51,386 bases of DNA from Flavobacteriaceae bacterium UBA6231 (GCA_002441545.1 DJWL01000001.1:1-51386); one strand, 5' to 3'; numbered from the stretch's first letter, positions 1 to 8,663 are shown. Numbers and translations are program-made. The notes: a model not told the origin generated them from the letters alone.

Positions 1-88
1 GAATGACAAAGCAGAACCATATAACCTTATCACTTTATCACCACCAACAGGTTCTTCGTTCGTTGCCTCCCTCTGAACGACAATATAC

Positions 89-634
89 TTAAAACCGTAC
101 ATCTTTAAATGCTGGCAATTCTAAATCCTTTTCAGAAATAATAAGTGTTTCTTCAGGTAGCATCCAATCAATGTGCAAGCTTTTATCATTATAAATAAAA
201 CCCCTTTCAGATTCCTTATTATAAAAATTATCACATTTATAAGAGAATAAAGCTGTGTTACTTAACACTACAAAACCATGTGCAAACCCCCGAGGAATAA
301 ACAATTGTGTTTTATTATCTTCTGATAATTCCAAAGAAATATGTTTTCCAAATGTAGGTGAGTTTTTTCTAATATCAACTGCAATATCCAAAACGCACCC
401 CTTTATAACCCTTACTAATTTTGCTTGGGCGAATTTCCCTTTTTGATAATGAAGACCTCTTAATGCTCCTTTTACAGAAAAAGATTCATTGTCTTGAATA
501 AAATTAATATCTAATCCAATGGATTTGTTAAATTTTTGCTGATTAAAACTTTCAAAGAAATAACCTCTACTGTCTTCAAAAATCTTTGGCTTAATTAGAA
601 AACACCCTTTTAGCTTTGTTTCTTTTGCAATCAT
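89..634 (-). CDS. rfbC: dTDP-4-dehydrorhamnose 3,5-epimerase
   Basis: This cytoplasmic enzyme epimerises C3 and C5 of dTDP-4-keto-6-deoxyglucose, the third step of dTDP-L-rhamnose synthesis for surface polysaccharide. The 181-residue length is normal for the family. Visible family signatures are the N-terminal FEDSRGYFFESF segment, the LRGLHYQ motif carrying the catalytic His (near residue 61), and FIPRGFAHGF, part of the cupin core. It is the last rfb gene seen here, downstream of rfbB and rfbA on the same strand. No rfbD (reductase) is present, so it may lie beyond the left edge or elsewhere. The gap to rfbA is unusually long (467 bases) and holds a nuclease pseudogene, so rfbC may no longer be tightly co-transcribed with rfbA. 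Confidence 0.96.
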   Translation of the reverse strand: MIAKETKLKGCFLIKPKIFEDSRGYFFESFNQQKFNKSIGLDINFIQDNESFSVKGALRGLHYQKGKFAQAKLVRVIKGCVLDIAVDIRKNSPTFGKHISLELSEDNKTQLFIPRGFAHGFVVLSNTALFSYKCDNFYNKESERGFIYNDKSLHIDWMLPEETLIISEKDLELPAFKDVRF

Positions 635-689
635 TGTTTATAATAAAATACTTGTCTTTATTTACATTTATTTACAGCTACACCTTATG

Positions 690-1026
690 TCATGCTGAGC
701 CTGTCGAAGCATAATCGTCTCCTTTCCCATATTCTGTATAATTTTTCGAAAACTTTATCAACTTTTCCCAATCTGCATCAATCAATGCTTTTTTCTTTCT
801 TCTACTCCACCTTTTAATTGCTTTTCTTTTTCTATAGCCAACTTTACGTCTGTAAATTCAGCATACCATTTTAACTCAACAGGCTTTCTACTAAAAGTAT
901 ATGCTAAAGGATCTTTTCCAACATGATGTTCATACAGCCTTTTAGCCAAATTTGGACGTTATTCCAACATAATACGAAGCGTCTGAACATTCTAAAATAT
1001 AAACATAATAACTTTTATATTTAAAA
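690..1026 (-). pseudogene. GIY-YIG endonuclease-like gene, frameshifted remnant
   Basis: Reading the minus strand in three consecutive frames rebuilds a small GIY-YIG nuclease of about 100 residues. It starts with YYVYILECSDASYYVGIT, continues with NLAKRLYEHHVGKDP and a VELKWYAEFTDVKLAIEKEK stretch, then WSRRKKKALIDADWEKL, and ends TGSA-stop at 690. The frame breaks twice: near 950, where an extra A sits in an A/T run, and near 811, where one base of the Gly codon before the Trp is missing. The expected start codon reads TTT. The family is common in Bacteroidota intergenic spaces and its function is unclear. It sits between rfbA and rfbC, and fills most of an otherwise empty 467-base gap. Two independent frameshifts make a sequencing error less likely. 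Confidence 0.82.
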
Positions 1027-1101
1027 AAACTACCCTTCGATAGGTTCAGGATAACACTCGACAGCACTTCAACTGAGCTCTGTATGACAAATTACACATG
1101 A

Positions 1102-1968
1102 CTATTTTTTATTCAACAACCCTAACAAATTCTTACCATAACCACTTTTAAGCAGTGGTTCTGCCAAGACTTTAAATTGCTCCTCACTAATATACCCCAT
1201 TTCGAAAGCCGCTCCTTCAATGGCTCCTATCTTTAAACCTTGGCGTTCTTCAATCACTTCCACAAATTGAGACGCTTGCATAAGCGATTGAAAGGTTCCG
1301 GTATCTAACCAAGCAGTTCCTCTATCTAAAATACTTACATTAAGTTTGTCTTGTTTAAGATATTCTCTGTTAATATCGGTAATTTCCAATTCTCCTCTAT
1401 GACTTGGCTTTATGTTTTTGGCAATACTCACTACAGAATTATCATAAAAATAAATACCCGGAACCGCATAATTTGATTTAGGATTCTCAGGCTTTTCTTC
1501 AATTGATATGACATGACCATCATTATTAAATTCTACAACACCATAACGCTCTGGATCATTTACTCGGTAAGCATAAATAATACCTCCTTCGGGATTATTA
1601 TTTGATTGTAAAAGTTTTGCCAAGCCTGTTCCATAAAAAATGTTATCTCCTAAAATTAAAGCGACTTTATCTTTTCCAATAAAATCTTCACCTATAATAA
1701 ATGCCTCAGCTAATCCATTTGGATGTTCTTGAACCGCATATTCAAATCTACATCCATACTTTTTACCATCGCCCAACAACTCTTGAAATAACGGTAAATC
1801 TTTTGGAGTTGAAATTATTAATACTTCATTAATTCCGGCATACATTAAAGTTGAAAGCGGATAGTAAATCATAGGTTTATCATAAATAGGCATGAGTTGC
1901 TTACTTACTGATAATGTTAAAGGGTGAAGCCTTGTTCCCGATCCTCCTGCTAGTATGATGCCTTTCAT
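1102..1968 (-). CDS. rfbA: glucose-1-phosphate thymidylyltransferase
   Basis: This enzyme makes dTDP-glucose from dTTP and glucose-1-phosphate, the first step of dTDP-L-rhamnose synthesis. The N-terminal nucleotide-binding signature LAGGSGTRLHPLT is intact, followed by SKQLMPIYDKPMIYYPLS, the LGDNIFYG metal-site motif and the EEKPENPKSNYAVPGIYFYD segment. The length of 288 residues is typical. It is transcribed after rfbB, but a four-helix-bundle gene sits in the gap between the two. The start at 1968 gives the canonical N-terminus MKGIILAGGSGTR. Confidence 0.97.
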   Translation of the reverse strand: MKGIILAGGSGTRLHPLTLSVSKQLMPIYDKPMIYYPLSTLMYAGINEVLIISTPKDLPLFQELLGDGKKYGCRFEYAVQEHPNGLAEAFIIGEDFIGKDKVALILGDNIFYGTGLAKLLQSNNNPEGGIIYAYRVNDPERYGVVEFNNDGHVISIEEKPENPKSNYAVPGIYFYDNSVVSIAKNIKPSHRGELEITDINREYLKQDKLNVSILDRGTAWLDTGTFQSLMQASQFVEVIEERQGLKIGAIEGAAFEMGYISEEQFKVLAEPLLKSGYGKNLLGLLNKK

Positions 1969-1990
1969 TTTTTAAAGGTTATGTGGTTAT

Positions 1991-2424
1991 AAGGTTAAGA
2001 AGTTAGAGGTTTTTAATTAAGTTCGACAACATATTTCTAATAAAATAAATGGTCTTGTTAAGATGTTCTATATCTTTTAAATATTTGAGCCTTGATGCAA
2101 TTTCAATTTGAGTTTCAACTTCTGATAGTGATCCTAGTGCAATATATAAAAATCTTGTAAATTCATTTTCTCCTTTCCTTCCAGCACCTTCAGCTATATT
2201 TGATGGAATTGAAACTGCAGATCGACGGATTTGTGATGTTAACCCATAAATTTCAGTTGAAGGGAAGTTTTCTGTAGTATTATAAATTACAACTACAAAA
2301 TCCATAGCTTCCTGCCAAACTTTCAAATCTTTATGCGATTTAATTTTATCCATAGTTTAAATTCACTGTTATGCTGTCCATAGCAACCTTCTAACTTCTT
2401 AACCTTGTAACCTTGTAACCTTGT
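1991..2424. repeat. 17-bp inverted repeat and octamer repeats flanking the S23 gene
   Basis: AAGGTTAAGAAGTTAGA at 1991-2007 has its exact reverse complement at 2390-2406. The two copies bracket the four-helix-bundle gene at 2003-2353, and the left copy contains its stop codon. Just outside the right copy the octamer AACCTTGT is repeated three times (2401-2424). Degenerate GGTTAT/AAGGTT units lie outside the left copy (about 1974-1998) in the opposite orientation. The arrangement looks like a cassette boundary. No transposase is associated. Confidence 0.75.
2003..2353 (-). CDS. four helix bundle protein (S23/IVS family)
   Basis: This 116-residue helical protein belongs to the family first found as ORFs in 23S rRNA intervening sequences and related to Avd, the accessory protein of diversity-generating retroelements. 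Family signatures are HKDLKVWQEAMDF near the N-terminus, FPSTEIYGLTSQIRRSAVSIPSNIAEGAGR in the middle, and a FLYIALGSLSEVETQIEIA helix. The biochemical role is unknown. It sits between rfbB and rfbA, unrelated to rhamnose synthesis, and is flanked by an exact 17-bp inverted repeat, so it is probably an inserted cassette. No reverse transcriptase or variable repeat lies nearby, which argues against a retroelement here. Confidence 0.9.
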   Translation of the reverse strand: MDKIKSHKDLKVWQEAMDFVVVIYNTTENFPSTEIYGLTSQIRRSAVSIPSNIAEGAGRKGENEFTRFLYIALGSLSEVETQIEIASRLKYLKDIEHLNKTIYFIRNMLSNLIKNL

Positions 2425-2427
2425 TCC

Positions 2428-3471
2428 TTAATTATATTGTTTATGGTAATAACGTTGATATGCTCCACTAGTTACATTTTTCAACCACTCCTCATTGTTT
2501 AAATACCAATCAATGGTCTTGTTTAGTCCTTCTTCAAAAGTTACTGATGGTTTCCATCCTAATTCTCTATTGATTTTTGATGCATCAATAGCATAGCGTA
2601 AATCATGTCCGGGACGATCTTTTACATAAGTTATTAATTTCTCTGAGCTTCCTTTTGGTCTGTTTAATTTTTCGTCCATTTGTTGGCAAAGCAACTTAAC
2701 CAAATCTATATTTTTCCATTCATTAAATCCTCCAATATTATAGGTTTCGCCTCTAGTTCCTTTATGAAAAACTATGTCAATGGCTCTGGCGTGATCTTTT
2801 ACATACAACCAATCTCTTGTGTAATTTCCATCTCCATAAATAGGTAAGGGCTTGCCATTCAATATATTATTTATAAAAAGTGGAATTAATTTTTCCGGAA
2901 ATTGGTTTTGTCCATAATTATTTGAGCAATTGGTTATCACATAAGGCATGCCATAAGTTTCACCATAAGCTCTAACAAAATGATCGGAGCTTGCCTTTGA
3001 TGCCGAGTAAGGAGAATTAGGATCGTACGAAGTAGATTCCGTAAACAAACCTGTTGAGCCTAATGTTCCATAAACCTCATCGGTACTTATATGGTAAAAA
3101 AGCTTATTGTTAAAATTATGCTTCCATAAGTTTTTAAAAGCATTTAAAAGAACCATTGTGCCAATAACATTGGTTTTTACAAAAGCTAATGGATCGTCTA
3201 TAGATCGATCTACATGCGATTCTGCTGCTAAATGAATAACTCTTTCAAACTTGTGTTTTATAAATAAGGTGTTTATAAAAGCTTCGTCTGTGATATCACC
3301 TTTTATAAACGTATAGTTTACTTTATCTTGAATGTCTTTTAAGTTCTCTAAGTTACCAGCATAGGTTAAATTATCAAGGTTTACAATGTGATAGCTAGGA
3401 TACTTTTCAATAAATAATCTTACTACATGCGAACCGATAAAGCCTGCGCCACCTGTAATTAAAGTTGTCAT
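2428..3471 (-). CDS. rfbB: dTDP-glucose 4,6-dehydratase
   Basis: This NAD-dependent short-chain dehydratase converts dTDP-glucose to dTDP-4-keto-6-deoxyglucose, the second step of dTDP-rhamnose synthesis. The Rossmann motif GGAGFIGSHVVR is at the N-terminus. The HLAAESHVDRSIDDP segment follows, then HISTDEVYG, and the catalytic YSASKASSDH (YxxxK). The NCSNNYGQNQFPEKLIPL and DRPGHDLRYAID blocks are also typical. Its length of 347 residues is normal. Its start codon lies immediately next to the stop of the upstream Wzz-like gene, so the two are likely co-transcribed. Confidence 0.97.
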   Translation of the reverse strand: MTTLITGGAGFIGSHVVRLFIEKYPSYHIVNLDNLTYAGNLENLKDIQDKVNYTFIKGDITDEAFINTLFIKHKFERVIHLAAESHVDRSIDDPLAFVKTNVIGTMVLLNAFKNLWKHNFNNKLFYHISTDEVYGTLGSTGLFTESTSYDPNSPYSASKASSDHFVRAYGETYGMPYVITNCSNNYGQNQFPEKLIPLFINNILNGKPLPIYGDGNYTRDWLYVKDHARAIDIVFHKGTRGETYNIGGFNEWKNIDLVKLLCQQMDEKLNRPKGSSEKLITYVKDRPGHDLRYAIDASKINRELGWKPSVTFEEGLNKTIDWYLNNEEWLKNVTSGAYQRYYHKQYN

Positions 3472-4545
3472 TTATACAGTTCCTTTATATTTTTCTAAAA
3501 ACCTTACAAAGTCAATACCTAATAACACAAAAAAAGTAATTAAAGTTAAAAGAAAGGCATAATATAATTTAACACCAATCGATACTCCTAAAACATCCAT
3601 TTTATTATCGATAGAACCGCTTTCTTGTTTACTGGATATAACTTCAATAATATATTGTTTATCGGCTTGCTTTCTTCTGTTTTGTATCAGTTTATTTCTT
3701 AATTCTAAATCACTTTTAAATAAATCAAATTCTTTTGTTTTATCGATTTGTGTTGAGCCTTCAATGGTAATACTTGTTTGAGATCCAGTCTCTTTATCTA
3801 ATACTTTCTCCAATACGCGTTTATAGGTGCTTTGTAAAGAGTCTGATTGTTTTAAGGCTTCTAATAACGATGTTTCTTCATCTTTTAATTCTGCTAAATC
3901 TTTTTCTTGCTCTCTTTTAAAGAAGTCGTTGGTATTTACGTTTTCAATAATTTTTTCAAATACTTTTTTAAAATTGCTTCTAGTCTTTGATTTTATTGTA
4001 ATTTGTTGATTTCTATAGGTGTAGTTTTGTGTGTTTTCTACAAATTCATCATAATTAACTGTTGAGGCTACTGCCGAATCTAGCGTTTTAATATAAGCGT
4101 CAAAATTTTGAAGTTTCTGGTTTTCAGTTATAACTGGCTCTATATCAAAATCTAAAATAGAAGTCGCTTCAGATTCTTCTATATCTAAAGCATATTTAAG
4201 TGTAGCTATATCGTTTTGTCTGGTTAAATCTTTATAATAACCAATAGAGCTATATATATTTTCTCCCGTAGGGTAATTTTGCTTCACCGTTACATACGAT
4301 TTATACACAGGCTCTGATGTTTTTTCCAGTACAACTCCTAAGACTATTCCTAAAATCCCAGCAATTACAAACTTTATAAAATGCTTTTTCACAAAAAATA
4401 CAAACCAAACAAATACCAAAAACAGTTTATAAAAAATACTTCCTATAAAGTTGAAGAACCGCTCAAAAGCGTTTCCAATAAGCTTAAATAATTGTCCTAA
4501 ATCGACTTCTTCCGATTGCTGTGGTTGTGGCAATTCTTTACTCAT
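3472..4545 (-). CDS. Wzz-like polysaccharide co-polymerase / chain-length determinant
   Basis: The protein (357 residues) has the topology of a Wzz-type co-polymerase, the inner-membrane proteins that set polysaccharide chain length. The layout is a polar N-terminal tail, hydrophobic helices between about residues 35 and 75 (ending FVIAGILGIVLGVVL), a long charged periplasmic region with coiled coil near 215-310, and a C-terminal membrane helix (YYAFLLTLITFFVLLGIDFV). No tyrosine kinase domain or PxxP-GxP-type second-helix motif is obvious, so the assignment rests on topology and context. It abuts rfbB directly and follows the DUF6909-like gene by 14 bases, which fits a surface-polysaccharide operon. 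Confidence 0.6.
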   Translation of the reverse strand: MSKELPQPQQSEEVDLGQLFKLIGNAFERFFNFIGSIFYKLFLVFVWFVFFVKKHFIKFVIAGILGIVLGVVLEKTSEPVYKSYVTVKQNYPTGENIYSSIGYYKDLTRQNDIATLKYALDIEESEATSILDFDIEPVITENQKLQNFDAYIKTLDSAVASTVNYDEFVENTQNYTYRNQQITIKSKTRSNFKKVFEKIIENVNTNDFFKREQEKDLAELKDEETSLLEALKQSDSLQSTYKRVLEKVLDKETGSQTSITIEGSTQIDKTKEFDLFKSDLELRNKLIQNRRKQADKQYIIEVISSKQESGSIDNKMDVLGVSIGVKLYYAFLLTLITFFVLLGIDFVRFLEKYKGTV

Positions 4546-4559
4546 AATGATAATTTGTG

Positions 4560-6248
4560 TTAGTTAAAAAGTTGTTCTAATATTTTTCTCGTTATCAAAT
4601 AGGTTGGTTTTACTCCTGAAGTTCCTAAACCGCCTGAAGCCAATGTGCTTCCTGTCTCTAAAGGATTATCACTGGCATAGTAAGCATATCTTACCTTAAC
4701 ATCAGGGCTAATACTTCCTCTCACTTTTGAAGCCGATTGAATGGCTTTTTGATAATGAGCACCTTCCATTTCTAACCCAATCACACTCCAGGTTGAGTTA
4801 AAAAAGAATTTTAAAATATCTTTGTTTTGTAGCGAGGTTCCTAAAACGGTAATCATAGCCCCTTCGTACACATCTACTCCTTGCCCTTCAAGGTCTATTT
4901 TTGATAACTCATTTTTAAAAGGATAATTGTCTGCTGTTCCTTCAAAAATATGGGCTGTAGGAATCATAATATCTCCTTTTCCTCCTTCAAGAATGCCTGC
5001 TTTCCCCATAATAGAGACAGATTCTACATTAAGAAACACTTTTTTTCCTTTCGCTTTATAAGGCTTGAGCAATTCGTCAATGGTCTCATACGCTTGCTCA
5101 CCAAACGCATAATCCATAACAAGAATTACTGGTTTTTCGGATTTTATAACAGCTTCATTAGCTTTAATATCTATTTTGGAAAAATCCATCTTAGCTGTGT
5201 CAAAAAGTTGAACATCAATATTGGTCCCAGATTTATCTGCAATAAATATCATGCCATTTTGTACGGCTTCTTTGGTTACTTTATTACGTAAATCACTATT
5301 GCTACCAATACTTAAAGCTTCATATGCTTCAAAAATTGACTTTTTGGCAAGAAGAGGTTTTAATGCGTTTGGAGCAAACAATGAATTCATGACACTGTGC
5401 ATATTGGCGCTAATAATATGAATTGGCCTTTCCATCAATCCGTTCTTAAAAAGGACTTCTTTTATGTCATCTGCCCAAATTTCACCATGTATATGATGCC
5501 CTAATCGCTCTCTTAAAACAGGGCTAAAAGTAATGGTTCTTTTGTTGTTATTAATTTGCTCTTCAATAGCTAATTTCCCCAGCCAATAAATAATGTGCAA
5601 TAATCTTTCTGGTTGAGTTTCTGTTGCAAAATCTTCGTAAATCTCTTGTAATTCATTAAAGGTTCTTCCTAAAATGTTTGCCATATGTGTTATGGCTATT
5701 TCTCTTTCTTGTTGCGTTAGTTTTTTTCTTGATAAAACAGCACTTTCAAGTTTTACCCAATCCCTTGTAGTAGAACCAATCTCATCAATTAAAACGCGAT
5801 TGCTTATTTTATGTGATTCAATAAAAAGAAAGGTTAAATGGGTTAAAATATCATAGATTTCTGAACGTCCACGAGTAATTTCGATATTCATTTGTTCAGA
5901 ATCTATCCTGTAACAATTACGACGTCTTTTTTCGGGGATTATTGGAACAAAATGAGAGTTAGAATATCCTTCATCACTTGTTAAATTAATAAAAGTACAT
6001 TCTTCAATACCTATAGGAAGTCTTTCAATCACATAAAGCAACCCATTTAGTTCTGCCTTTTCATCTCCTATTGAGCCATAAATTTCAGGACGTAACAGTA
6101 ATAATGATTGTCTTAATGTTTCACCAGAAATTCCCATGGGTTTATAAAACCCTCTATTAAACAAATGACGCATCGTGATATACATTCGTTCAATAGCATT
6201 TGAACTTTCTTGAGCTCTTGTTCGCTCATGTCTTTTTTTATCTTTCAT
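4560..6248 (-). CDS. DUF6909-like protein with phosphorylase-like C-terminal motifs
   Basis: This soluble 562-residue protein has no signal peptide or membrane segment. I recognise it as a conserved Bacteroidota protein, remembered as DUF6909, of no established function. The N-terminal half is helical and charged. The C-terminal half resembles the nucleoside phosphorylase/nucleosidase fold: VILVMDYAFGEQ (about 374), an IMGKAGILEGGKGDIMIPTA block (GDIMIP near 425), YEGAMITVLGTSLQN (461) and GLEMEGA (491-497), which looks like the ribose-binding (V/L)(E/D)MEGA motif. That suggests action on a nucleoside or nucleotide, but the reaction cannot be named. It follows the GH3-like gene and precedes the Wzz-like gene by 14 bases, probably in one operon. 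Confidence 0.65.
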   Translation of the reverse strand: MKDKKRHERTRAQESSNAIERMYITMRHLFNRGFYKPMGISGETLRQSLLLLRPEIYGSIGDEKAELNGLLYVIERLPIGIEECTFINLTSDEGYSNSHFVPIIPEKRRRNCYRIDSEQMNIEITRGRSEIYDILTHLTFLFIESHKISNRVLIDEIGSTTRDWVKLESAVLSRKKLTQQEREIAITHMANILGRTFNELQEIYEDFATETQPERLLHIIYWLGKLAIEEQINNNKRTITFSPVLRERLGHHIHGEIWADDIKEVLFKNGLMERPIHIISANMHSVMNSLFAPNALKPLLAKKSIFEAYEALSIGSNSDLRNKVTKEAVQNGMIFIADKSGTNIDVQLFDTAKMDFSKIDIKANEAVIKSEKPVILVMDYAFGEQAYETIDELLKPYKAKGKKVFLNVESVSIMGKAGILEGGKGDIMIPTAHIFEGTADNYPFKNELSKIDLEGQGVDVYEGAMITVLGTSLQNKDILKFFFNSTWSVIGLEMEGAHYQKAIQSASKVRGSISPDVKVRYAYYASDNPLETGSTLASGGLGTSGVKPTYLITRKILEQLFN

Positions 6249-6275
6249 ACATTTTTTTACTGAGCAAAGATACTA

Positions 6276-7778
6276 TTATTTAACTACATTTAATTGAGGG
6301 AAAACCTCAACAATCTTTCTGTCATTTGACAGTCTGGGTATTTTGTTTTGACCGCCTAATTTTCCAATAGATTTCATGTATTCTTGGAATCCGTCTTTTT
6401 TTATTTTAGTAATTTTTAGTGGTTGTAATACTTTGCCACTAATTAAATCAAAATAATATGAATTTTGTTTTTGTAGAGATTCGTCAATTTTTTTAGCCAA
6501 TTCCAATAAATCTTCAGGTTCATTTTCAAACTCAACAAACCATTCGTGGTATGGCAACCCTTGTTTAGGTGTTATTTGTGGAGCAACTGTATATTCAGTA
6601 ACCCTAACAGAAGTGTTTTTAGTGGCATCAAGCATGGCTTGTTCTACTTCTTTGCCTATTACGTGTTCACCAAAAGCTGAAATAAAATGCTTTATTCTTC
6701 CAGAAACAATAACCCTGTAAGGTTTTAGTGATGTAAATTCTACTGTATCACCAATATTGTATGCCCAAAGACCAGCGTTGGTTGAAATAATCATAACATA
6801 GTTTATGCCTAATTCAACATGTTTTAGGGTAATTCGTTTGGGGTTTTCACTAAAAAATTCATCTGCCTTAACAAACTCATAAAAAATTCCAGAATTTAAT
6901 AATAGCAACATACCTTTTTCATTTCGTTTGTCCTGATATGCAAAAAATCCTTCACTTGCGGGATACAATTCTATACTATCAACTTGTCGCCCAATTAAGT
7001 TTTCAAACTTCGCTCTGTAAGGTTCGTAATTTACGCCTCCAAAAATAAATAGGTTAAAATTCTTAAAAACATCACCTACTTTTTTTCCTGTTTTCTGTTG
7101 AAGCTTCTCAAAATACATTTGAACCCATGATGGTATTCCAGAAATCACAGTCATGTTTTCGGGTAATGTTTCTTCAACAATAGCGTCTACTTTTGTTTCC
7201 CAATCTTCTATGCAATTTGTTTTATAAGAAGGCAATCTGTTTTTTTGAAGATATTTAGGAACATAATGTGCTACAATTCCAGAAAGCCTGCCTAATTGTA
7301 TCCCGTTTTTGGTGTCTAAAATTGGGCTTCCTTGCAAGAAAATCATTTTACCATCAACAAATTTGCAATTTCCTGTTTCGTGAATGTAAAGCAGAATGGC
7401 ATTTCTGGCGGCCTCTATATGATAAGGCATACTTTCCTTTGTTATAGGAATATATTTAGAACCAGAAGTGGTTCCTGATGTTTTTGCAAAATAAATAGGT
7501 TTATCTGGCCAAAGTACATTTTCTTTTCCTGCAACTACTTTTTCAATATAATGCTTAATATCTTCATAATCCCTTACAGGAACTCTTTTAATAAAATCAT
7601 GATAAGAGTTGATACTAATAAAGTCATGATCTTTACCAAATTCAGTTTCAGCCGCCTTACTAATTAAATCTTGAAATACCTTTTCTTGGGTTTCAATAGG
7701 ATTTTTAACCCATTTTTGAATGCGGTTAAAGACAATTTTTGCAAATGGTTTTGCTAAAGCAGATTTTATTGATAGCAT
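6276..7778 (-). CDS. GH3 auxin-responsive promoter family adenylating enzyme
   Basis: This member of the ANL adenylate-forming superfamily (GH3 family) has 500 residues, near the family norm. The AMP-binding loop KTSGTTSGSKYIPIT is at residues 99-113, and a second core block FIFGGVNYEPYRAKFENL plus LYPASEGFFAYQ lies mid-protein. The C-terminal GRIKHFISAFGEHV segment is the usual hinge region. Plant homologues conjugate amino acids to plant hormones; bacterial substrates are largely unknown. Its start codon overlaps the stop of the upstream M23 peptidase gene (TAATG, shared A at 7778), so translation is probably coupled. Confidence 0.88.
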   Translation of the reverse strand: MLSIKSALAKPFAKIVFNRIQKWVKNPIETQEKVFQDLISKAAETEFGKDHDFISINSYHDFIKRVPVRDYEDIKHYIEKVVAGKENVLWPDKPIYFAKTSGTTSGSKYIPITKESMPYHIEAARNAILLYIHETGNCKFVDGKMIFLQGSPILDTKNGIQLGRLSGIVAHYVPKYLQKNRLPSYKTNCIEDWETKVDAIVEETLPENMTVISGIPSWVQMYFEKLQQKTGKKVGDVFKNFNLFIFGGVNYEPYRAKFENLIGRQVDSIELYPASEGFFAYQDKRNEKGMLLLLNSGIFYEFVKADEFFSENPKRITLKHVELGINYVMIISTNAGLWAYNIGDTVEFTSLKPYRVIVSGRIKHFISAFGEHVIGKEVEQAMLDATKNTSVRVTEYTVAPQITPKQGLPYHEWFVEFENEPEDLLELAKKIDESLQKQNSYYFDLISGKVLQPLKITKIKKDGFQEYMKSIGKLGGQNKIPRLSNDRKIVEVFPQLNVVK

Positions 7779-8647
7779 TATTTAAAATCTATAAAGTTTG
7801 TTGGATTGATAGGGTATCCATCATTCCAAAGTTCAAAATGTAAATGTGGACCGGTGGAAAGTTCACCTAAATTTCCAGCCGTGGCAATAACTTCTCCTGC
7901 TTTAACCAAATCGCCTTGAGACTTAGTTAAAGATGCATTATGTTTATATACAGAAATTAAACCATAACTGTGTTCTATAATTATAACATAACCTGTTGTT
8001 GCTGTCCATTCTGCAAAGATAACAACACCATCTGCGGTAGATTTTATTGGCGTGTTTTTTGCGACTACAATATCAACGGCAAAATGCTTTTCCTTTACAT
8101 TATATGACTCACTTATAGGGCCATTGGCAGGTGGAAATAACACAAAGTTTGTAGCTGATGTGGCCGATTCAAATAGATTGTATTTGTCTTCTTTATCCAC
8201 TTTTTGGCGTAATAATGAATCTTCTGAAATAGGGTTTAAATCAACTTGACTCGCTTCTAATTTTACTGCTTGAATTATAGAATCTCTATTAAAATCTACC
8301 GAACTAACATCCCCTTGTAAAACCTTTTTTATAGAAGCATAATATTTCTCGTTCATAATAAGAACTTGTTGTAAGGAATCTGTTTTATAACTCAACTCTG
8401 TTGCCTTCTTTTTTAAAGCGGTAGAAGAATATCCTGGAATGTATTCCCTTAAAGATGTAAAAGCTATTAAAACCGTGGTTAAAACAATTAAAATAATAGT
8501 TGATAACGATACTAAAACGAAAACATTTAACCTGTTAAGTTTAAATGAGATACGCTCTTCAAATGTTTCCTCATTAAGCACAACTAATCTGTACTTATCA
8601 AGGAGTTTTCGACCTAATCTGGTAGGATTCTTCTTCTTTTTACTCAT
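7778..8647 (-). CDS. M23 family metallopeptidase (LytM domain), membrane-anchored
   Basis: A probable peptidoglycan endopeptidase or divisome-type LytM factor of 289 residues. A basic cytoplasmic tail is followed by one membrane helix (about 42-64, VFVLVSLSTIILIVLTTVL), a short coiled coil (about 78-150) and a C-terminal LytM domain. The zinc ligands appear intact: H188 and D192 in HFAVDIV and H270 in GPHLHFELW, with H268 as the catalytic His. It is the first gene of a minus-strand run leading to the rfb genes and diverges from tatA. The intact ligands argue for an active enzyme rather than a degenerate activator. Confidence 0.9.
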   Translation of the reverse strand: MSKKKKNPTRLGRKLLDKYRLVVLNEETFEERISFKLNRLNVFVLVSLSTIILIVLTTVLIAFTSLREYIPGYSSTALKKKATELSYKTDSLQQVLIMNEKYYASIKKVLQGDVSSVDFNRDSIIQAVKLEASQVDLNPISEDSLLRQKVDKEDKYNLFESATSATNFVLFPPANGPISESYNVKEKHFAVDIVVAKNTPIKSTADGVVIFAEWTATTGYVIIIEHSYGLISVYKHNASLTKSQGDLVKAGEVIATAGNLGELSTGPHLHFELWNDGYPINPTNFIDFK

Positions 8648-8655
8648 GTTAAAAA

Positions 8656-8663
8656 CAAAATTA
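8656..8663 (-). promoter_or_regulatory. candidate -7 box for the M23 gene
   Basis: Read on the minus strand this is TAATTTTG, a full match to the Bacteroidota -7 consensus TAnnTTTG. It lies only 8 bases before the start codon at 8647, so it would leave almost no leader. No clear -33 TTG is visible. The AT-rich context makes a chance match possible. Confidence 0.35.

Noticed and set aside
2003..2353. Diversity-generating retroelement accessory gene (Avd-like)
   Set aside because: The four-helix-bundle protein is related to Avd, but no reverse transcriptase, template repeat or variable repeat is present.
3827..4009. Plus-strand open frame within the Wzz-like gene
   Set aside because: It is antisense to a real gene, lacks a promoter or ribosome-binding context, and shows no family features.
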